Source: Brevundimonas guildfordensis (lineage in GTDB: Bacteria; Pseudomonadota; Alphaproteobacteria; Caulobacterales; Caulobacteraceae). From it: 64,000 nucleotides of DNA. The stretch is taken from contig NZ_JACSQU010000002.1 of NCBI RefSeq assembly GCF_014836405.1, forward strand, positions 497,046-561,045, in the 5' to 3' direction. Under the pieces are notes generated by a model. The model was not told the origin of the DNA, searched no databases, and was given only the letters and a program-made list of their open reading frames with translations. The position numbers and the translations under genes were made by a program. Positions 1 through 8,925 of this stretch are shown here, piece by piece (position 1 is the first letter of the stretch; each line of letters begins with the position of its first letter).

Positions 1-1822
<1,822 letters not shown>

Positions 1823-2080
1823 TCAGGCAGGAAGGGTGGGCGCAGGCGTCAGCCGCCAGCCCGGGCGCCGGCCTGCAGCCCACTCAATGAAAACGACATC
1901 GCCGAGAAGGCTGATGTCTGTTTGCCTGCCGCTAGCGGCCGGAACATCCAACTCATGATTGTTCGCGAGCCGCACCCTGAGGCCGCCCCGGGAGAGGAGC
2001 GCGACAACATGGGCCGCCATGCCGATTGGAGTGTAAGCCCGAGGGGCTTGCCGCGTCGCCGTGATATCCACCTTAGTCAT
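1823..2080 (-). CDS. Small IF-1-like (S1/OB-fold) protein, copy 1
   Basis: This 85-residue protein starts MTKVDITATRQAPRAYTPIG. Its core, VRLANNHELDV then LLGDVVFIEW then GWRLT, follows the pattern of initiation factor IF-1 (VELENGHVV, GDKVTVEL, GRI), a five-stranded OB fold that binds the ribosomal A site or RNA. It is clearly related to the protein encoded at 3375-3635 on the other strand. The ATG at 2080 overlaps the end of the upstream gene by 8 bp, which suggests translational coupling. A housekeeping infA would be about 72 residues and more conserved, so this is a divergent paralogue. Its role in RNA or ribosome binding is inferred. Confidence 0.6.
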   Translation of the reverse strand: MTKVDITATRQAPRAYTPIGMAAHVVALLSRGGLRVRLANNHELDVPAASGRQTDISLLGDVVFIEWAAGRRPGWRLTPAPTLPA

Positions 2081-2585
2081 TCGCTTGTCCTTGGGGCTTG
2101 GCCGCGGCGCCGATAGGAACCGCCACTCCATCGACGACGAGCGTCGCCTTCACTCCGGCTTGAATGTCTTCAAGTGCGATGGCGAGCGCGGTTTCGAAGG
2201 CGGCGCTACGATCCATGTAGTCGCCGATATGCCGTCGCGCGCGGCTGACTTCCCATACTCCGCTACGGGGTTTGACGACGACCGGGATTTCATTCGTGGC
2301 GATAGGCGGCTCTGTCCGAGAGATCGTCGTTGCCAACGAGGGAAGGCGCGAGGGTAGGTCGCTCCGCTGTTCGTTGAGCTTCAGAACCTGCCGGACAAAG
2401 GCTTCGGCATAATCCTCAGCATCGGTGTGGTCATGCTGATGGGAGTTTCGGCCTTTGGGCCAGAAGGTCTTTGTGAGGCGATCTGCAAGCGAAGGGTCGG
2501 CTTGCGCCAACTCCGCCAGGAGAAATTGGAGGATGCGCTCGTGTGCGAGGACTCGACGCTCCAAATCGGTTTCTTGGGGTGGCAT
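2073..2585 (-). CDS. Conserved hypothetical protein with DUF2188-like C-terminus
   Basis: The product has about 170 residues from ATG 2585; an in-frame TTG at 2606 is the alternative start. The N-terminal half is helical and charged (TDLERRVLAHERILQFLLAE), followed by a His/Asp-rich segment (HQHDHTDAEDYAE). The C-terminal part (VVVKPRSGVWEVSRARR, then an Ala-rich helix and TLVVDGVAV) loosely resembles small proteins of the DUF2188 type. The function is unknown. It is followed by the overlapping IF-1-like gene, so the two are probably cotranscribed leftward. Confidence 0.5.
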   Translation of the reverse strand: MPPQETDLERRVLAHERILQFLLAELAQADPSLADRLTKTFWPKGRNSHQHDHTDAEDYAEAFVRQVLKLNEQRSDLPSRLPSLATTISRTEPPIATNEIPVVVKPRSGVWEVSRARRHIGDYMDRSAAFETALAIALEDIQAGVKATLVVDGVAVPIGAAAKPQGQAND

Positions 2586-2818
2586 TGGAGGATGGGGAGG
2601 GGTCAAATCTCCCGCTCGCGGTTCAGCTGCCTGTCTCGAAAAGGCGTGCAGGCGGCGTCACGACAAATAGGAACGCCGCGCACAAAACCAGCGTCACAGC
2701 AGAGATTCAATCAGCGTTATCCGGGCCCGCCAAATCATATTCCGCAGATAACGGGTTGCGGCCTCATTTGCCGGGGCTTGCCCTGTTAGGGTTTCCAGGG
2801 ACACGAGAGGTAAGAGCG

Positions 2819-2932
2819 ATGAAAGAATCCAAGGGAAAGCCGAAGAAGGCCAAACCTAAGACCAATGTATCCAATCCGAGCGTGAAGAACTTGGTCGACA
2901 AGGCTTCCGTCTTATCGAAACAGTCGAAATAA
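2819..2932 (+). CDS. Small lysine-rich protein, 37 residues
   Basis: An ATG at 2819 is preceded by GAGAGGTAAGAG, a plausible ribosome binding site. The product (start MKESKGKPKKAKPKTN) is strongly basic, with 11 Lys in 37 residues and no hydrophobic segment, so it is probably cytosolic and may bind nucleic acid. It ends inside the left arm of a perfect hairpin. The function is unknown. Support comes from the ribosome binding site, the hairpin and the non-random composition, without a recognised family. Confidence 0.45.
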   Translation: MKESKGKPKKAKPKTNVSNPSVKNLVDKASVLSKQSK

Positions 2933-2967
2933 TTCAGGCCCGCTGGTCAGCAGCGGGCCTGAATTAT
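2929..2967 (+). terminator. Perfect 17-bp hairpin, probable terminator
   Basis: Arms 2929-2945 and 2951-2967 are exact reverse complements around a 5-base loop (GTCAG). The left arm includes the stop codon of the 37-residue gene. No long T-run follows. The outer part of the stem is AT-rich, so it could end transcription in either direction. Confidence 0.6.
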
Positions 2968-3161
2968 CAGACTTCCGCGCGATTATTATTTTCTGACCTT
3001 GCGCCGACAATGATCAGCTCCCATATCCAGTTTGTCGATCTTCTTGCGTAACGCTGCTGCCCTTTTCTGCACGACGCACAGAGGTTCAAAAGCCGATCCC
3101 ATCCAGACCCGACAGGCTTCAGAGGTTTTCTCTGCCGCCAACGCTATATGAAGGTCTGAAA

Positions 3162-3374
3162 ATGGCTACCGGCACAGTGAAATGGTACAATTCAACCAAG
3201 GGTTACGGCTTTATCGCGCCCGACGACGGAGGCAAGGATGTCTTCGTGCACGCTTCCGCTATAGAAGCCTCCGAGTTTTCTTCTCTTAATGAGGGGCAAA
3301 AGCTCAACTTCGAGGTCGAACTGGACGCTCGCAGCGGTAAGGAATCCGCAGCCCGCCTTGCGGTGGCGGCCTAG
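3162..3374 (+). CDS. Cold-shock domain protein
   Basis: This 70-residue single cold-shock domain reads [20 protein letters not shown], then [10 protein letters not shown]. It contains RNP1 (KGYGFIAP) and RNP2 (VFVHASA), the single-stranded RNA/DNA-binding motifs of the CspA family. Such proteins act as RNA chaperones. A long untranslated leader (about 2968-3161) precedes it, as is common for cold-shock mRNAs. The stop is TAG at 3372-3374. The same frame continues into the IF-1-like domain immediately after it, with no start codon for 45 bases. It heads a tightly packed rightward gene set. Confidence 0.9.
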   Translation: MATGTVKWYNSTKGYGFIAPDDGGKDVFVHASAIEASEFSSLNEGQKLNFEVELDARSGKESAARLAVAA

Positions 3375-3419
3375 GGCGACATCGTCTCCTTTCGCGATGA
3401 CAGGATCTCGTTCGACGGC

Positions 3420-3635
3420 GTGGTGACTGGCCTGCTTCCTCTGGGAGCACGCCGAGTCAGGTTGGAAAACGGCCATGTCATCACGGTCCTGCCCAGCCTT
3501 CATCGACAGCTCAGGACCAGCGCCCTGGGCGACGAGGTCAGGGTTGAGATCGGCTTCAACCAGTTGAAGGGGTGGCGCTTGACGCGTCGCCCCGACTCTC
3601 CGGCGGAGGGACGCGCCTGTGTCGCCTCTGGCTGA
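3420..3635 (+). CDS. IF-1-like (S1/OB-fold) protein, copy 2, in frame with cspA
   Basis: From the GTG at 3420 the product has 71 residues: VTGLLPLGARRVRLENGHVI, then ALGDEVRVEIG and GWRLTRR. VRLENGHV and GDEVRVE closely match IF-1 (VELENGHVV, GDKVTVEL). Homology to IF-1 begins upstream of this start: codons 3375-3419 read GDIVSFRDDRISFDG, where IF-1 has its first strand, and contain no standard start codon. They are in frame with cspA across its TAG. Three readings fit: a truncated OB protein from GTG, a non-AUG start, or UAG read-through giving a CSD-OB fusion. Its paralogue lies at 1823-2080. RNA or ribosome binding is inferred. Confidence 0.65.
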   Translation: MVTGLLPLGARRVRLENGHVITVLPSLHRQLRTSALGDEVRVEIGFNQLKGWRLTRRPDSPAEGRACVASG

Positions 3636-3891
3636 GAAACTGCCCCTGATGAGTGATGCGGACCTGTCGGCCCTGCGCGTCAATGCGCAGCGGCTGGTTC
3701 TGCACGGTCTGCCGCCGCAAATCGCGGCGGCGGCCGAGCTTCTCCCGCTGATCGACGCCGAGGGCGCCAGGCGCGCCGCTCTTCCCAAGGCGCCTGCGAT
3801 GAAAGCGGCTCGCATGCCCCGGAAAAGGGCGACTTCGCCTGCGTCGGGGCATCAGACGGCCTTGCCGTCGCATTCGAAAGGCTCCCGATGA
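3619..3891 (+). CDS. Small conserved hypothetical protein
   Basis: The GTG start at 3619 is chosen because GGAGGG lies 8 bases upstream; an in-frame ATG at 3649 is the alternative. The 90-residue product contains MSDADLSALRVNAQRLVLHG and AAAELLPLIDAE, a short helical pattern I recall from small alphaproteobacterial proteins of unknown function, then a basic tail. It overlaps the IF-1-like gene by 17 bp and the next gene by 4 bp (ATGA), so translation is probably coupled across the set. Confidence 0.55.
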   Translation: MSPLAEKLPLMSDADLSALRVNAQRLVLHGLPPQIAAAAELLPLIDAEGARRAALPKAPAMKAARMPRKRATSPASGHQTALPSHSKGSR

Positions 3892-4289
3892 TCGAAGAAA
3901 ACTTCGTGCGACTGTACGCCTATGATTTTGTCCAGATGGCTGTGCGATCGGGTCTGGGCCAGGACGTCGATGCGGCATTGCAACGGCGACTGGCGGAAGC
4001 GCGAACACATGCCGTCGTTATGGATAGCCACAAAAGCAAGGGGCATCTCGCCGCCTTGATCAACCGGGTTCGAGACGAGGCGAGCCGTGTCGACAGCCGC
4101 GCGGTGCGCTATGGGGACGACCCAGCGTTGGCGGCCCATCAGCGGTTCCGTTTCCTCTCGGACGTCGCCGAGGCTTTGGACGCGCCTCCCCCAACGCGTT
4201 CGCCAGATCGGCTCTCCGCCCGGCGGGCGGCAGACGACGCCAACCCCCGTAACGTCAAGGCGCAGGCCGATACGCAACATGTCGATTGA
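3888..4289 (+). CDS. Hypothetical protein in the cspA/NYN gene set
   Basis: The 133-residue product starts MIEENFVRLYAYDFVQMAVR. It looks mainly helical for the first 100 residues and then becomes low-complexity. I do not recognise a family. The gene begins at an ATGA overlap with the previous gene and overlaps the NYN gene by 11 bp, so it sits in the middle of one operon. A partner role for the NYN protein is only suggested by position. Confidence 0.55.
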   Translation: MIEENFVRLYAYDFVQMAVRSGLGQDVDAALQRRLAEARTHAVVMDSHKSKGHLAALINRVRDEASRVDSRAVRYGDDPALAAHQRFRFLSDVAEALDAPPPTRSPDRLSARRAADDANPRNVKAQADTQHVD

Positions 4290-5013
4290 AGGCCGGGCGC
4301 CCCGGCTGGCTGTGCTGATCGACGCCGAGAACGCCTCTCCGAAGATCGCCGAAGCCCTGTTCACCGAGATCGCCGCTTTAGGCGAAGCATCGGCGCGCCG
4401 CATCTACGGCGATTTCGCCAGTCCGCAGATTGCCGGCTGGACAAAGGTACTGGCGCGGTTCGCCATTCAGCCCCAGCAGAATTTCGCCAACACCAAGGGC
4501 AAGAACTCGGGCGACATCGCGCTGGTCATCGACGCCATGGATCTCCTGCATTCCGGCCGGTTCGACGGCTTTTGCCTGGTCTCGTCGGACGCTGACTTCA
4601 CCCGCCTTGCATCGCGCATTCGCGAAGAGGGCGTCGATGTCTATGGCTTCGGAGAGCAGAAGACACCCGAGAGTTTCCGCCAGGCCTGTACCCGCTTCAT
4701 CTATACCGAGAATCTGAGCCTTCCCGGCGAAGGGGATGTCGATCCCTCGAAAATCGTCCGCCGCTCTAGCGACAGCAAGCGGAGACCGGCGGAAGCTGCG
4801 CGGCTGATCGCCACTGTGATCGCCGACATGGACGAGGACGGAGACGGGTGGGTCGCCGTGGGCGGTCTCGGCAACCGACTTCGCAACGCCTACCCTGATT
4901 TCGACCAGCGGACATACGGATACGCCAAGCTATCCGATCTCATTCGGGCGACAGGGCGCTTCGAGGTACAGACCAACAGCAGCGGCGTCATGCGTATACG
5001 CGACTTGGCCTGA
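4279..5013 (+). CDS. NYN-domain putative RNase with C-terminal OST-HTH/LOTUS domain
   Basis: The 244-residue product starts MSIEGRAPRLAVLIDAENAS. Residues about 8-155 form a NYN (PIN-like) domain: LIDAEN near the start, GDIALVIDAMDLL and CLVSSDADF carry the acidic residues expected to bind the catalytic metal. Residues about 175-240 (AARLIATVIADM, VGGLGNRLRNAYPDFD, YGYAKLSDLIRATGRFEV) match the OST-HTH/LOTUS fold, an RNA-binding winged helix. This two-domain layout is known in bacteria, and endoribonuclease activity is expected, although the target is unknown. The ATG at 4279 is chosen over longer frames because the domain starts there and the overlap with the upstream gene is only 11 bp. Confidence 0.85.
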   Translation: MSIEGRAPRLAVLIDAENASPKIAEALFTEIAALGEASARRIYGDFASPQIAGWTKVLARFAIQPQQNFANTKGKNSGDIALVIDAMDLLHSGRFDGFCLVSSDADFTRLASRIREEGVDVYGFGEQKTPESFRQACTRFIYTENLSLPGEGDVDPSKIVRRSSDSKRRPAEAARLIATVIADMDEDGDGWVAVGGLGNRLRNAYPDFDQRTYGYAKLSDLIRATGRFEVQTNSSGVMRIRDLA

Positions 5014-5024
5014 CAGGAGCGGCG

Positions 5025-5156
5025 ATGCGCAGCGATATGTCTGCGATTGATGTCCGCGTTCCCCAACCGCACGCCGATGCCGCCATCAACGGCCACGCCG
5101 AGGCGGCCTTGCAATCGACGCGCGTAGAGCATGGTGGTCTCCAGTTCAGGGGGTGA
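5025..5156 (+). CDS. Possible small protein, 43 residues
   Basis: ATG 5025 is preceded by AGGAG at 5-base spacing and lies 11 bp after the NYN stop, so it may be the last gene of that operon. The product (start MRSDMSAIDVRVPQPHADAA) has no recognised motif. The support is the ribosome binding site and position only. Confidence 0.35.
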   Translation: MRSDMSAIDVRVPQPHADAAINGHAEAALQSTRVEHGGLQFRG

Positions 5157-5226
5157 GGTTGGCCAGAAGCACTGGGCTCAAGCGCCACAGACGAAAACGA
5201 GCATTGTTCGATAAGCGCGCCAATTG

Positions 5227-5463
5227 ATGGGGCCGCTGGGTCAGTTCCGTGCAAGGGTCACTGATGGAGCCCTTAGGAAAGAAGATCAGACGCTAGATGC
5301 GCTTTGGCGCGGCCTTTATGGCCAACCGCTTCCCGTCACTGGCGCAGCCGAGGCGGCTCTCAAGATCATTCTGGAAACCATGAGGCCGCCATGTCTGCAG
5401 AAACCCGCCGCGGGCCCTCCCTCTGGAGGCTGTCGCCCTTTGAGATCACCCTCCTCGTTCTGA
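5227..5463 (+). CDS. Possible small hypothetical protein
   Basis: This 78-residue frame from ATG 5227 starts MGPLGQFRARVTDGALRKED and includes a helical stretch (AAEAALKIILETM). It has no recognised family and overlaps the 39-residue membrane ORF that starts at 5391. The second half reads as low-complexity, so the frame may be real only in part. A TTG at 5224 is also possible as a start. Confidence 0.3.
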   Translation: MGPLGQFRARVTDGALRKEDQTLDALWRGLYGQPLPVTGAAEAALKIILETMRPPCLQKPAAGPPSGGCRPLRSPSSF

Positions 5464-5510
5464 GCATGTCATGCTTTGGAGGGGCCGCCTGGACCGTTCA
5501 CCTATTCTAG
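5391..5510 (+). CDS. Possible small single-pass membrane protein, 39 residues
   Basis: ATG 5391 encodes MSAETRRGPSLWRLSPFEIT followed by a hydrophobic helix (LLVLSMSCFGGAAW) and a TAG stop. The basic N-terminus followed by one membrane segment is typical of small inner-membrane proteins. No clear ribosome binding site is seen and the function is unknown. Confidence 0.4.
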   Translation: MSAETRRGPSLWRLSPFEITLLVLSMSCFGGAAWTVHLF

Positions 5511-5602
5511 CAAGGCGTTAGCTAGCTGCCTGAACGACGCCTCGAGGGCATCCTACGCTAGATGAAAGGCGTTTAGGCTCCCCTCACAGGGGAGTGGGTT
5601 TC
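5511..5602. other. Short intergenic gap
   Basis: No gene is seen. A short CCCCTCACAGGGG palindrome at about 5581-5593 lies just before the next gene and also supplies its AGGGGAG ribosome binding site. Confidence 0.4.
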
Positions 5603-5947
5603 GTGCATAGGAAGCCGGCGATTGAGAGGGCCCTCGAACTTGCAGAAGGCGGAAACTTTCGCATTCCGAGTGAAGTGCGAAAGGCTCTCATCAGAGAAGG
5701 TTACACCCGGTCCGAAATCTATGGACTGGAAGGCAAGGCGACTTGGCGACAGCTACGCGAGAAATGCGCGGAACATTGGCGCCAGACTGTCGATACGGAA
5801 AGCGCGTTTGAGGCGGACTTCACGTCCAACACAACGACGTCGTGCTGGAAACGGCGCTTCGGCGCCTGCATTAGTGGACGTGCCTGGAAGCGCTGGGTAC
5901 ATGGCTTTCAATACGTCTCTTGTTGGCTTGGAGCCAATGACCGCTAG
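5603..5947 (+). CDS. Hypothetical protein with small conserved N-terminal domain
   Basis: GTG 5603 is preceded by AGGGGAG at a good distance; the frame also allows a GTG at 5594. The product has 114 residues. The first 60 (KPAIERALELAEGGNFRIPS, then EVRKALIREGYTRSEIYGL and ATWRQLREKCA) resemble a small helix-turn-helix-like protein family seen in alphaproteobacteria. The Cys- and Trp-rich remainder has a different composition and may be a frameshifted tail or unrelated DNA. The function is unknown. Confidence 0.45.
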   Translation: MHRKPAIERALELAEGGNFRIPSEVRKALIREGYTRSEIYGLEGKATWRQLREKCAEHWRQTVDTESAFEADFTSNTTTSCWKRRFGACISGRAWKRWVHGFQYVSCWLGANDR

Positions 5948-6005
5948 CGGCGCGCTGCTGACCTTAGCTGTGGGCAGCGCGTGCTTGGCACCCAAGCTGC
6001 ATTTG

Positions 6006-6269
6006 TTGAATGCGGAACCGGTCATTAAAATTGAGCCTTCCGGTGAGCGGCGCCGGGTTTGGAGCGACGCGGAAAAAGCGGCGATCCTGGAGGAGGCGTT
6101 TGCGCCGGGGGCGAACACCTCGGAGGTGGGGCGGCGTTACGGGGTCTCGTCGGGCTTGATCTATACGTGGCGCGCCACGGCACTCGCGCGGCTACCACCC
6201 GATGGTCGCCCCCGCCGCGTTGGACGACATAGCCGGCGAGCCGGTCGAAGGCTTGTTCATCGGACGTAG
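6006..6269 (+). pseudogene. Fragment of IS66-type accessory transposase gene
   Basis: Translation from about 6006 gives RRVWSDAEKAAILEEAFAPG, then SEVGRRYGVSSGLIYTWR, the helix-turn-helix N-terminal part of IS66-family orf1 (TnpA) proteins. After residue 60 the frame runs into basic nonsense (PDGRPRRVGRHSRR), while another frame continues as an unrelated reading (see findings). No orfB, DDE transposase or terminal inverted repeats are visible, so this is a decayed remnant. Confidence 0.65.
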
Positions 6270-6380
6270 CAGCCGAGCCGAGGTGGCGAGAATTAACCAC
6301 AGTGGTGTCTGTCCATAGGGGGCAGCTTATCTTAGCTCCGATCACGGCGCGCTGTCTTCTGGCCGCCAACCCGCCGTTAG

Positions 6381-6506
6381 GCTAAGCCCGGTAAACGCAT
6401 AGACAGCCGCAAGCTTTGGGATCGCGAGGCGCTCGATAGCGCATTCTGGGCCTTGCCAGAGGACGGTCCAGATCCTCAGGACAACCCATGGGATGTAGCG
6501 GCGTGA
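6381..6506 (+). pseudogene. C-terminal fragment of an excisionase-like helper gene
   Basis: The frame ending at TGA 6504-6506 reads RIDSRKLWDREALDSAFWAL and ends NPWDVAA. This matches the C-terminus of short HTH proteins commonly encoded just before phage-type integrases in alphaproteobacteria. A TAG at 6378-6380 cuts the frame, and no N-terminal HTH half is found upstream. It overlaps the integrase start by 19 bp, the arrangement expected for the intact pair. Confidence 0.5.
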
Positions 6507-7513
6507 GGAAAAAGCCGCTCCACGTTTCCTACTACCGCGACGTACGGGGGAAGGTGCGGTGGCGCTTTCGCCGTGTTGGTTTCCCGGAATCCCAAACAAC
6601 CGAAACGTTTGGCTCTGAGGGATGGTGGGCTTGGTATGCGGCTGCTTCGAACGCCCAGCCGGTCAAGATCGGCGCGAGCCGGGTCAAGCCAGGATCCATC
6701 CACGCGTTAGGCGTGGCCTACTATGGGTCGGGTGACTTTCTTGGACTCAAGCCGAACACCCAGCGCACCTACAAAGGCATCTTTGATCGATACCGGGACA
6801 AGTACGGCGACAACCCCGTAGCCATGCTCGAAGCGCGGCACATTCGCGGGTAAATGGATAAGATGGCTGCCACCCCGGCGGCAGCGAACAACATGCTGAA
6901 GGTGCTGCGAGCTGTAATGCGCTTCGCTGTGGACCGCGGATTTGCTCGTACCGACCCCACCGTGGGCGTGCGAATGCTTCGATACAAGAGCGAGGGTTTT
7001 CATGCGTGGACCGAGCATGAGATCGAAGCGTTCGAGGCCAAATGGCCAGTCGGAACGAATGAGCGGCTTGGGTTCGACCTCCTCCTTTACACCGCTCAGC
7101 GCTCAGGCGACGTGCGGCAGATGACCGTTCATCAAATCCTGGATGGTCGGGTTCTCGTTCGTCAGGAAAAGACCGGGCAACTGGTCGACATCCCGCAGCA
7201 TCCGAACCTCCAGGCGTCTCTAGCAGCGCGGAAGATCGAGCACCTAGCGCTGCTCACGACACGCCAAGGCAAACCTTTCACTGAGAAGGGTTTTGGAAAT
7301 TGGGTGAGCAAGGCAGCCGAGCGTGCAGGACTGCCTCATTGCTCTGCTCATGGGCTGCGGAAAGCGGCGGCTCGGAGATTGGCGGAGGCCGGCTGTACGG
7401 CCCACGAGATCATGTCGATCACGGGCCACCAAAGTTTGAAGGAGGTGGAGCGCTACACGCGCGAAGTCGCCCGGCGCGGGTTGGCCGATACAGCGATGAA
7501 CCGCATCGCTTGA
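6488..7513 (+). pseudogene. Tyrosine recombinase (phage-type integrase) interrupted by an in-frame TAA
   Basis: Two frames, 6488-6853 and 6854-7513, lie in the same phase and are separated only by TAA at 6851-6853. Together they encode about 340 residues. The N-terminal part is a SAM-like arm (GLKPNTQRTYKGIFDRYRDK), and the C-terminal part is the catalytic domain. Catalytic residues are visible: Arg in TAQRSGDVR, Lys in RQEKTGQLV, HGLRKAAARR, His in TGHQS and Tyr in VERYT. One base change (for example from TTA or CAA) explains the break between ARHIRG and MDKMAATP. The ATG at 6854 could still give a catalytic-domain-only protein. The gene abuts tRNA-Ser, its likely target site. Confidence 0.85.
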
Positions 7514-7606
7514 TGCACGAAACCAGACGCTTCTGTCTAACTCTCAACCTTAGGTTAGACAATTCTTAGGATATCATAATGAATTATAACGATAAATTTC
7601 GGCGGG

Positions 7607-7696
7607 TGGCGGACAGAGAGGGATTCGAACCCTCGATAGAGTTGCCCCTATACACGCGTTCCAGGCGTGCGCCTTCAACCACTCGGCCACCTGTCC
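7607..7696 (-). tRNA. tRNA-Ser (anticodon GGA)
   Basis: The reverse complement starts GGACAGGTGGCCGAGTGG and ends CTGTCCGCCA, with CCA encoded. The anticodon loop CTGGAAC gives GGA. A long variable arm (TATAGGGGCAACTCTA) and the TTCGAATC T-loop confirm a type II serine tRNA. Its 3' end faces the broken integrase 94 bp away, a typical integration site. Confidence 0.95.
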
Positions 7697-7842
7697 ATTC
7701 CACCTGAGGCCCGGATGCGTCCGGGGCGGAACCGTCGGGAGCGGACCGACGGGAGGGGCTGATTAGAGCATGACGACCCCATGGGCAAGCGCCCTTGAAG
7801 CCTCCATATAGGCGAAGACGCTGTTTTCTCGGAGTTCGCCCC

Positions 7843-8493
7843 ATGTTGTTGAAGAAGAATGCTGAACTGCCCACGCAGGAGACGGCTCTGCCGGGCCGGG
7901 CCGAGGCGCTGGCGACCGATGAGACCCACTTCGTGCTGGGCCATGCGCTGAAGGGGCCGCATCCGGCGGGGATGCAGACGGCCGTGTTCGGCATGGGCTG
8001 TTTCTGGGGCGTGGAGCGGGTGTTCTGGCGACTGCCGGGCGTGTGGGTCACGTCGGCGGGCTATGCGGGCGGGATCTCGCCCAATCCGACCTATGAAGAG
8101 GTCTGCTCGGGCCGGACCGGCCACGCCGAGGTGGTGCAGGTGGTGTTCGATCCCGCCCAGATCACCTACGGCGACCTGCTGAAGGCCTTCTGGGAGAACC
8201 ACGACCCGACGCAGGGCATGCGTCAGGGCAACGATCTGGGCACCCAGTATCGCTCGGCCATCTATACGCTGAATGACGATCAGCAGGCGGAGGCCGAGGC
8301 GTCGCGCGACGCCTATCAGGCGGCGCTGAACGCGGCGGGGCGAGGGGCCATTACGACCGAGATCGAACCGGCGGGGCCGTACTACTTCGCCGAGGCTTAC
8401 CATCAGGGCTATCTGGCCAAGAACCCGGCCGGCTATTGCGGCATCGGCGGGACCGGCGTGGTTTGCCCGATCGGCCTCGGCGTCGGGGCCTGA
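7843..8493 (+). CDS. msrA: Peptide-methionine (S)-S-oxide reductase
   Basis: This 216-residue enzyme reduces methionine-S-sulfoxide in proteins and free methionine, using thioredoxin. The catalytic motif GCFWG carries Cys53. Typical family blocks are [37 protein letters not shown] and [10 protein letters not shown], and C-terminal cysteines (GYCGIGG, VVCPIG) can serve in resolution. The ATG at 7843 is preferred over an upstream in-frame start at 7795 because the latter adds an Arg-rich, non-conserved leader. It is followed 3 bp later by a YjbR-like gene, so the two are probably cotranscribed. Confidence 0.95.
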   Translation: MLLKKNAELPTQETALPGRAEALATDETHFVLGHALKGPHPAGMQTAVFGMGCFWGVERVFWRLPGVWVTSAGYAGGISPNPTYEEVCSGRTGHAEVVQVVFDPAQITYGDLLKAFWENHDPTQGMRQGNDLGTQYRSAIYTLNDDQQAEAEASRDAYQAALNAAGRGAITTEIEPAGPYYFAEAYHQGYLAKNPAGYCGIGGTGVVCPIGLGVGA

Positions 8494-8496
8494 AGC

Positions 8497-8838
8497 ATGG
8501 ATCGCGCGGGGGTAGGGGGCGTCTGTCTGGCTTTTCCGGGCGTCACGGTGGATCACCCGTTCGGGGGTGATCACGACGCCTATAAGGTCGGCGGCAAGAT
8601 GTTCGCCATCACCGGCGCCGAGGGCGGGCTGTCGTTCAAGGTGTCGGACATCGCCTATGAGGTGCTGACGGAAACCGGGCGGGCGGCGCCGGCGCCCTAT
8701 CTGGCGCGGGCGAAGTGGGTGCATCTGGCCGACCCTGGCGGCTGGCCGGACGACGAGCTGGCCGACCACCTGCAGACGGCCCACGCCTTGATCGCCGCCA
8801 AGCTGACGAAGAAGGCGCGGGCCGAACTGGGCTTGTAA
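8497..8838 (+). CDS. MmcQ/YjbR family protein
   Basis: The 113-residue product shows the family layout: an early [13 protein letters not shown], then [16 protein letters not shown], a central [12 protein letters not shown] and a C-terminal helix ([20 protein letters not shown]). YjbR-type proteins have a CyaY-like fold and are annotated as possible DNA-binding proteins. Their molecular role is not established. It starts 3 bp after msrA. Confidence 0.8.
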   Translation: MDRAGVGGVCLAFPGVTVDHPFGGDHDAYKVGGKMFAITGAEGGLSFKVSDIAYEVLTETGRAAPAPYLARAKWVHLADPGGWPDDELADHLQTAHALIAAKLTKKARAELGL

Positions 8839-8925
8839 GCGTGTCTGGCCTTCTGCTCGCAATCGGATGGCCCATGCGGGCCTCTAGCGCGAGCGGCGCC
8901 CTGGCGTGTTTCTGAGCTCAGGGCT

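Noticed and set aside
3192..3815. 207-codon minus-strand frame across cspA and the IF-1-like gene
   Set aside because: It is antisense to a clear cold-shock gene and has no recognisable motif.
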